From the NCBI RefSeq assembly GCF_030272615.1, contig NC_081415.1, positions 513,015,034 through 513,079,033 of the forward strand: a stretch of DNA of 64,000 bases, read 5' to 3'. Below are positions 57,125 to 64,000 of this stretch, one piece after another. The notes under the pieces are model-generated. The model searched no databases. It was given only the letters and a program-made list of their open reading frames with translations, and was not told where the DNA came from. A program made the translations under genes and the position numbers. Numbering within the stretch: the first letter of the stretch is position 1; each line of letters begins with the position of its first letter. Origin of the DNA: Cryptomeria japonica (lineage: Eukaryota; Streptophyta; Pinopsida; Cupressales; Cupressaceae).

Positions 57125-58224
57125 ATGACCACTCATACACTCATCCAAAACTATAAAGAGAAGATAGGCACCAAAGTTGAGGACTATTGGAGAGACCATT
57201 CTTGGGTGGATCTCACTCACATTGATCCCAAACTGAAGCAGATTAACTTAATGATCAACCATGCAGTCCTAAATTCAAGAAGGAAAGACCATATGGTGTG
57301 GCATGGGACTTTGTCTTGGACCTACTCGGTCTCTTTTGATGTCCTTTTACTAGCTCAATCCCAAGTTCCTACTCCATGTTGGGTCAAGGCTTGGCATCAT
57401 TGGTTGACTTCCAAAATCAACATCTTTCTGTGGATCCTCTTGCAAAACAAAATATTGACTACTGACAACCTGAGAAAGAGGGGCTTCTTTCTTCCAAATA
57501 TCTATTACCTTTGTCTGAATAATGAGGAATCAGTGAACCATATCTTCTTACACTGTCCTTATTCCACTTCTATTTGGGGGATGTTTTTTAAGATGTGGAG
57601 ACTGAATTGGGTGTTCCAAGAGGAGATGCAAGATTTCTTTGGAAGCTGGCATTTCTCCACCAATAACATTACCATAAGAAATATTTGGAAGTTCTCCTTT
57701 TCCCATATCCTCTAGGGGATATGGAAAGAGAGAAACAATAGATTTTTTAGGAATGAAACTAACACCCCAGAAGTGGTTTGCATCAAAATTAAAAACATTT
57801 GTGTTGAGAATGTGATGATCAGGGGAGTAAAGTGTTGTAGCAACAAGGAGGATTTTCATGTTCTTAAAAGATGGAATATCCCCGCCTCTTTGAGCGCTAA
57901 CATTAACCAAATAAAAAGAAGCCTATGTTGTTGGCCTTTCCCCCCAATGAGTGGTTCAAGGCCAACTTTGATGGGGTGGCTAAAGGAAACCCAAGCCCAT
58001 CTGGTTGTGGTGGCATCATTCGTAATGGGGCTGGATTTTGTACGAGAGTAGTCTCCTATCCTTTATGCATTCAAACCAATCATTTAGTGGAAGCTATCGA
58101 GGGACTTCAAGCTATTATAATATCCTCCAAGTTAGGGGTTAATTTTATTTGGTTGGAAGGTGACTCTAAAAACATAATTAGTTGCCTTATTGGCAATCAT
58201 CAACCCTCATGGACCATCAAGAAC
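57125..58224 (+). pseudogene. LINE zf-RVT and RNase H domains, cut by copia C
   Basis: The frame from 57,125 contains the zf-RVT signature: WHGTLSWTYSV, KINIFLWILLQNKILT, TTDNLRKRG, and the C-x6-V-NH-x3-HC finger (YLCLNNEESVNHIFLHC). After a shift, WFKANFDGVAKGNPSPSGCG begins a plant-type RNase H. Its catalytic residues are visible: Asp in NFDG, Glu in HLVEAIEGL and Asp in LEGDSKN. The domain stops at 58,224 (PSWTIKN), where copia C begins, so the last catalytic Asp and the helix after it are displaced past the window. RNase H would remove RNA from the RNA-DNA hybrid. Confidence 0.87.
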
Positions 58225-59288
58225 TGTTGGTATTTTGGTATAGTTTTGTCATTGATGTCAACACCTACTAACACTTATCAACTCTGGCACTTTAGAGAAT
58301 TAGCAACATTCACTAGCAAGCAAGTGACTTATGCACAGTCACTAGTATCTGGTACACCGATAGGATATAATGTTCACTGACACTTGTAATGGAATTGAAA
58401 ACATTTGGTTATGTCGAAGACATTATTTGGACACTTTGTCTTGAAGATTTATTCATTGGCATATTCGTATTTGCATATTTGTTGTTATCGACAATTAGGT
58501 CCAAGTTATACGCCGACAGATTTATCTTTTCTAGATGAGCACGACACGCTAATATGGAGATGTTTTATTATTGTTGTAAATGCATCAAGCTGACATGTTG
58601 AATCGGTTATTGCATCGGATATTGTTTTATTTGTGAATTGATTTTATTGTAATATCTTTTAGAGCCGATCTACTAAAATTGGTCTTAGGTTATGATATAA
58701 ATGTAAGATATTATTTGTAAGATTGAATGAAGAATGCAAAAAAGAATTGTGTGAAGGTATATGTGAGAATAAGCAAAGATATACACAGACATCATTTGAA
58801 GGTTTGATGGAGGGTTTTTGTGAAGACAATTAGAACTACACTGGTACTAAATCCAGCATAGAAAGATGCTAATTTGAATAGTACATTTTTATTGGATTTA
58901 ACCATCCAATTGTAGTCAATGTGACTCCCATTTTGTGTTTGAGCAGTGAGTTCTAGGTGCTTGGCCTTTCTGCATGTGCAGACCCCATTTGCATACACTT
59001 ACTATCTGTAGTAGTATCATCTAATTGTGGGTAAGGTTTCCCACTGTGGTTTTACCCTTACAGGGTTTCCACATACAAATATTGGTGTTATGTGTTGTGG
59101 ATAACTTTGTGTTTTTGTTTCATGCATTAATCTTTACCGATATTGCAATTAACTAATAAAACTGTCTACCGATAGAAAAGATTGGTTTACCGGTATTAAG
59201 CATTAAGTTGGTTAAGTTGTTCTAGTTTGAATTTATTTAACAACTGATTCACCTCCCACCCCCTCTCAGTTGTCTCTAGGACCTAACA
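58225..59288 (+). repeat. 5' LTR of copia C
   Basis: It starts TGTTGGTATT and ends GACCTAACA. It contains TATAAAT (58696-58702), the GCAGTGAGTTCTAGGTGCTT block (about 58,944) shared with D and the solo LTR, the conserved hairpin (59046-59072, GTGG...CCC-GGG...CCAC), three ACCGATA or ACCGGTA words near 59,130-59,200, and a C-rich tract before its end. Confidence 0.9.
58696..58702 (+). promoter_or_regulatory. TATA box of copia C LTR
   Basis: TATAAAT lies about 470 bases into the LTR. The promoter role is inferred from position. Confidence 0.45.
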
Positions 59289-59290
59289 AT

Positions 59291-59302
59291 TGGTATCAGA
59301 GC
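59291..59302 (+). other. primer binding site of copia C (tRNA-iMet)
   Basis: TGGTATCAGAGC, the exact plant initiator tRNA-Met site, begins two bases after the LTR. Confidence 0.92.
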
Positions 59303-59345
59303 CTAGTCCTCTTTTTGTAGAAGTTTAACAGCTTGAAAAGATCCA

Positions 59346-62300
59346 ATGTCTACTAATTATTTCAGGAAGGACGGTCCTAAACTTGATGGGACCAACTATG
59401 GCATATGGAAGATCAGAATGGAGGCACATCTGAATTGCTTTGGAAAGACATATGGGATGTTACAAAGAATGGATATACTGCTCCTACTCTAAATCGGCCT
59501 AATCCACCTAACTTGGCTAAAGATGAGCAAAAATGATTGCAAAGCAAGAGAAGCACTTTTGAGCGCATTATCATATCAACAAATCATGGGATTATTAGAT
59601 AGATCAACTACTAAGGCTATTTAGGATCATTTGGAAACACTGAATGAAGGAGATTCCATAGAAAAAATTGCAAAACTTGAAAGCTTCTGGGTCAAGTATG
59701 AAAATCTGAAAATGGAAGAAGATGAAAGGATTTCTGCTTTTATGGAAATAGTTAATGAAATTGTTTTGGGTATTAAATATTATGAAGGAACCTTAAGTGA
59801 AGATGAAATTGTTTCAAAAGTTTTAAGAGGATTTCCACCAGCATATAAAATGAAAGTTACTACTATAAATGAGTTAAGAATAATGCCTAATACATCAGTA
59901 ACTAGGAATACATTGATTGGAAAATTTTCAGCTTTTGAAATTGAGGAATTTGGTCCTATTGCTACTATAAAGATAGATTTAGCTTATAAAGCATCAACAT
60001 CATCTGCACCATCATTTCACAAGTCTGATTGGAAATTCTTTTAAGCAAGAGAACTTGAGGAAAGCAAGAGAGAAAATGAAGAAATTGAAGAACTTGAAGC
60101 ACTATTTGCAAGGAAAATGCCTAAAGGTCTAGTTGGAACTACGTATGAAGGTAAAGAACCCTTTAAAAGTTTCAAATGTAATAATATATGTCATATGGCT
60201 TCTAGATGCCCTGATAGACATGATAGAATAAGAGAAGAAGCTAGAAGAACATACAAGGCTAACCTTGAATATCAGAGATACAGATTTAAGAAGAATAAAG
60301 ATAAATCTTGTTATCTTGCTGATGAAGGAGTGAATGATGATTCTAATGAAGATCTAGAAGACAATGGATGGGTTTTTTTTGCTATAACATAAGATCAACC
60401 AACACCTACTATTCAAACAGTAGAATAGGCGCTGGCAGCTAAAATTGAATTTAAGGATGAATAGATCACTGATTCAGGATGCTCACATCATATAACTAGT
60501 GATAAAAGCAAATTCTTGAACTTTCAGGAATATAATGGAGGTCTAGTGAGATTTGGAGATGATAAAGCTTGTTTGATCAAAGGTAAAGGTATAATATCTC
60601 TTGATGGTAAGCATAATACTGACAATGTTTACTATGTTGAAGGTTTAAAGAATAATCTTTTGAGTGTTGGTCAATTAGTTGAGAAAGCATTTCAGTTACA
60701 ATTCAAGAATGGAAAAGGTAAAATCATGAATAGAATTGGTTTGGAAATTGCAACCGGTAATCAAACTAGAGGTAACATCTTTCATTTGAATAATAGTGAA
60801 AAGACATGCTTGATTGCACATATTCATGAAAGTTGGCTATGGCATAAGAGACTCTGTCATGTAAATTTTGATTGCATGGTAAAAATCAGTACTACAAAGG
60901 TAGTTAGAGATTTACCTAAGATTGTCAAACCTCACAATACAGTATGTAAGGAATATCAATTTGGAAAAAAAATTAGAGCTACTTTTAAAAGTATTCTAGA
61001 AAAATCCAATAATGCTCTTGACTTAATTCATACTGATTTATGTGGTCTAGCTAGAACTAAAAGTTTACAAGGTGATAGATATTTCATGCTAATCATTGAT
61101 GACTACTCTAGAATGTGTTGGGTTACTTTTCTTAGACAAAAATCAGAAGCACTTGAGAAGTTCAAACTATTCAAAGCAATGGTAGAGAATGAAACTGGTA
61201 AGAAAATCAAATGTATAAGATCATATCAAGGAGGAGAATTTACATCTAAGGAATTTAATACATTCTGGGAAGTGAATGGTATCAAAAGACAACTATCAGC
61301 ACCTTAGACACCACAACAGAATGGAATTGTAGAGAGGAAAAATAGAACTATCTTGGATGCAGCTAGAAGTATGTTATCAGAAGAAAATATACCACATGTA
61401 TATTGGAGAGAAGCAGTAAGTACAACGGTCTATACATTCAACATAGTTCACATAAAAGGTGAAACCGGTAAGACCCCTCATGAACTATGGTTTGGTATTA
61501 CTCCTACTCTTAAATATTTCAGAATATTTGGAAGTAAATGCTATATTAGAAGAGATGAGTATATTGGCAAATTTGATCCTATAAGTGATGAAGGAATATT
61601 TCTTCATTATTCATCTAAGAGTAAGGCATATAGATGTTTTAACAAAAGATTGCAGAAAATTGTTGAGAGTACAAATGTAAAGATTGATGAACAATTCAGA
61701 GGAACTTCAAGGTATATAGACTCTAAACTGGCAACATAAACTCTGACAAATGAAACTACATTGAATCCACTGGTACAGAATGAAGATCCAGTTACACCGG
61801 TATCATCTGAATATTCCATTGTAACTAAGGAACAATAGCAAACAAAGACACCTTGGTATGTAAGACTGAATCACTCTAAAGAACAGATAATTGGAAACAA
61901 GTATAAAGGAGTTATGACAAGAGGAAGATTGGAAAATGAAGAGGTATGTCTTGTTTCTCAAATTGAACCATCATCAGTTAATGAGGCATGTGAAAATAAA
62001 CACTGGATTAAAGCTATGGAAGAAGAATTAGAGTAAATTGAGAAGAATAACACTTGGGCATTAGTTCCCTGGCCTAAAGAAAAAAATGTGATTGGAACAA
62101 AATGGGTATTCAGAAAAAAACTTAATGAAGATGGTAAGGTAATTAGAAATAAAGAAAGACTAGTGTGTAAGGGATATTCTCAGAAAGAAGGAATTCATTA
62201 TAATGAAACCTTTGCACTGGTAGCTAGAATCGAGGCAGTCAGATTATTCCTCACTTTTGCAGCATACGAGAACTACAAAGTATATAAAATGGATATTAAA

Positions 62301-63499
62301 TGTTAATTTCTAAATGGAGATCTTGAAGAAGAAGTTTACATTGAATAACCTAATGGATTTTCTTTAACAAATAACAAAGATATGGTTTGCAAGTTAAGGA
62401 AAGATTTGTATGGGTTGAAGAAAGCTCCAAGAGCTTGGTATGCAAGATAGGATAAGTATCTCTTGAAGATTGGTTTATCTAAAGGTAATGCTGAGAACAA
62501 CTTATATTATAAAAAGACTAATAATGACATCTTGGTTATAGAAGTTTTTGTTGATGATATAATCTTTGGAGGAGAAGATGGATTATGTAAAGACTTTTCT
62601 ATTGAAATGAAGCAGGAATTTGAAATGTCTATGATTGGAGAAATAAAATTCTTTTTAGGATTACAGATTTCACAGACTGATAAAGGTATATTCTTGAGTC
62701 AATCCAAGTACTTGAAGGAGTTATTAAAGAGATTTGGGATGGAGAACTCTAAACCGGTAAGCACACCTATGACTACAAATGACAAAATTATCACTAAGGG
62801 ATGAATCTACACCTGTTAATCCGACTAGGTACAAATCCATGATAGGAGGTTTACTATATTTGACACAAACAAGACTTGATATCATGAATGCAGTATGTAT
62901 TGTTTCAATATTTCAGAGTAATCATAGAAAAAATCATAAATCAACAGTAAAAAGGATTTTCTGGTACTTCCAATTCACTATAAATCTTGGACTATGGTAT
63001 CCTAAAGATGAAAAATTTGAATTATGTGCATACACATATGCAAATTGGGTAGGAGATGTGGATGATAGAAAAAGCACCACCAGTGGAGCATTTTTTCTTG
63101 GAAGCAGATTAATTCCTTGGTTGAGTAAGAAACAAAGTTGTACATCTTTATCAACAGCAGAATCAGAATATGTTGCAGCAACAACTAACTGTACATAGGT
63201 ATTATGGCTTAAGCAAATTTGAAGGATATACAGGTAAAATGCAAGGAACCTATTACATCTATTGTGATAGCACTGTAGCAATTGATATATCTAAGAATCC
63301 AGTAATACATTCTAAAACCAAACATGTTTCTATCAAACTGAATTTTCTAAGGGAAAATGTTGAAGCAAAAGAAATAAAACTGGTTTATGTGAATACTAAA
63401 GAGTAGATTGTAGACATTTTCACTAAATCTCTACCTAAGGAGACTTCTGAATATCTCAGAGACTAGCCTGGGGTCATACCGCCACTGGTAGAAACATAG
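59346..63499 (+). pseudogene. copia C Gag-Pol polyprotein, broken
   Basis: ATG 59,346 (MSTNYFRKDGPKLDGTNYGI) starts Gag; a shift follows near 59,450. The knuckle near 60,170 reads SFKCNNICHMASRC, with the first Cys replaced by Ser. The protease is ITDSGCSHHI, with the preceding Trp now TAG. The integrase keeps its whole catalytic triad: HTDLCG (about 61,038), IDDYSR and VERKN (about 61,333), though a TAG replaces a Gln at about 61,306. Reverse transcriptase runs 62,080-62,800 (FVDDIIFGG about 62,550) and RNase H 63,020-63,450, ending at TAG 63,499. About fifteen stops (nine TAG, six TAA) and shifts near 62,790 and 63,220 disable it. The C reverse transcriptase resembles those of A and B but the LTR is its own family. 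Confidence 0.9.
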
Positions 63500-63865
63500 A
63501 AAGTTGATGTTTGTCATCAACCGACAAAATTAATAGAAATATTTTACTCCGGCTTTGATGAGAAAGCTACTTCTCAGGGGGAGTAGTTGGTATAGTGAAT
63601 TGGCTGGTATTTTGTATCTGAAAAGTAGGTTTTATACTACTTTGGCATTTGATGTCAAAGGGGGAGATATTGGTATGAAAAAACACAAGGAAAACACATG
63701 TTACTCCCAAGGGGAGAGATTGTTATTTTGGAGAGACTGATTACTCTCTATCTGTATTTTTTATTTATTGTTATGATCTCTTTTTGGGAGATTGTTGGTT
63801 TTTGGTATTTGGGATTTCTGTTTTTGCACTTTGACGGTTTTTCCATCTTGTGTTGCCATCAATTC

Positions 63866-63877
63866 CAAAGGGGGAGA
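63866..63877 (+). other. polypurine tract of copia C
   Basis: CAAAGGGGGAGA ends one base before the 3' LTR. A second tract CAAAGGGGGAGA starts at 63,656, about 210 bases upstream. The two are preceded by CAATTCCAAAG (63860-63870) and CTTTGGCATTT (63640-63650), nearly complementary words. Confidence 0.85.
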
Positions 63878-63878
63878 C

Positions 63879-64000
63879 TATTGGTATTTTGGTATGGTTT
63901 TGTCATTCATGTCAACAACTACTAACACTTATCAACTCTGGCACTTTGGAGAATCAATAACATTCACCGGCAAGCAAGTGACTTATGCACAGTCACCAGT
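63879..64000 (+). repeat. 3' LTR of copia C, cut by window end
   Basis: The first 122 bases match the 5' LTR start at about 91%. The terminal TG has become TA here. The rest lies outside the window. Confidence 0.88.

Larger units (their letters stand above)
54421..58224 (+). mobile_element. L1-type LINE, 5'-truncated, interrupted by copia C
   Basis: Endonuclease, reverse transcriptase, zinc-binding (zf-RVT) and RNase H domains follow in the usual order of the second ORF of plant L1-class elements. The left end falls inside the endonuclease: the SWNIRGLNG start is missing and the first readable block is GAFGVIAILWN, consistent with the usual 5' truncation of LINEs. The right end is the insertion point of copia C at 58,224, so the last part of RNase H, the 3' UTR and any poly(A) tail should lie beyond the window. 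Frames change at least five times. Confidence 0.88.
58225..64000 (+). mobile_element. Ty1/copia retrotransposon C (3' LTR runs off the window)
   Basis: A 1064-bp 5' LTR, a canonical initiator tRNA-Met primer site, a Gag-Pol frame and a polypurine tract are followed by the first 122 bases of the 3' LTR at 63,879, cut by the window end. The 5' flank is AGAAC (58220-58224); the matching target duplication cannot be seen. The insertion splits the RNase H of an L1-type LINE. The visible LTR stretch differs from the 5' copy at about 9% of sites, nearly all transitions, including CCGG versus CTAG. Confidence 0.9.

Overview
This is nuclear DNA from a plant with a large, repeat-rich genome. It is AT-rich and CpG-poor. 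It is filled with decayed Ty1/copia elements primed by initiator tRNA-Met, an L1-type LINE with a plant-style RNase H domain, a Ty3/gypsy fragment, and one intron-containing relic of a host gene. I see no intact protein-coding gene. A gymnosperm or another large-genome seed plant is plausible, but nothing fixes the species.

Layout. From 1 to about 10,280 is AT-rich DNA with no recognisable gene; it includes an unusual run of short perfect hairpins at 8,172-8,458. A LINE endonuclease fragment follows (10,285-10,866). Next comes an antisense gypsy gag-protease relic (about 10,872-21,622). It is cut by a solo LTR (11,082-12,043) and by a complete copia element, A (12,942-20,652, perfect 5-bp target duplication GAAGT). 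An antisense copia protease relic (F) lies at 22,958-23,680. Element D (28,122 to about 34,540) has copia-like LTRs, primer site and polypurine tract. It encodes a four-knuckle Gag and a long unrecognised second ORF, with no polymerase. A second unrecognised transposon-type ORF lies antisense at 34,547-35,170. At 37,523-40,674 is a ten-exon pseudogene of an S28 (lysosomal Pro-X/prolyl carboxypeptidase-like) serine peptidase. It is followed by a tandem-word array that may be the end of a CACTA element, and by the antisense 5' end of copia E (41,632-42,857). Copia B is complete (43,505-50,870, target duplication GATGT). A 42-bp minisatellite (51,980-52,315) and a TG microsatellite follow. An L1-type LINE (54,421-58,224) is interrupted in its RNase H domain by copia C (58,225 to beyond the window end).

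How the parts relate. A, B and C each encode one Gag-Pol polyprotein (Gag, CCHC knuckle, protease, integrase, reverse transcriptase, RNase H), all now broken mainly by TAG stops. D has no polymerase but carries the same kinds of cis signals (primer site, LTR-end hairpin motif, paired polypurine boxes). It therefore looks like a non-autonomous element mobilised in trans by relatives of A-C. Insertion order can be read: the gypsy element is older than A and the solo LTR, and the LINE is older than C. By eye the LTR pairs are roughly 95% identical in A and nearer 90% in the compared parts of B and C, so A looks youngest.

Most worth a second look: D's second ORF, the duplicated polypurine boxes with complementary flanks shared by four elements, the conserved LTR hairpin, the hairpin array near 8.3 kb, and the 42-bp coding-compatible minisatellite. 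All percentages and counts are by eye; no database was searched.
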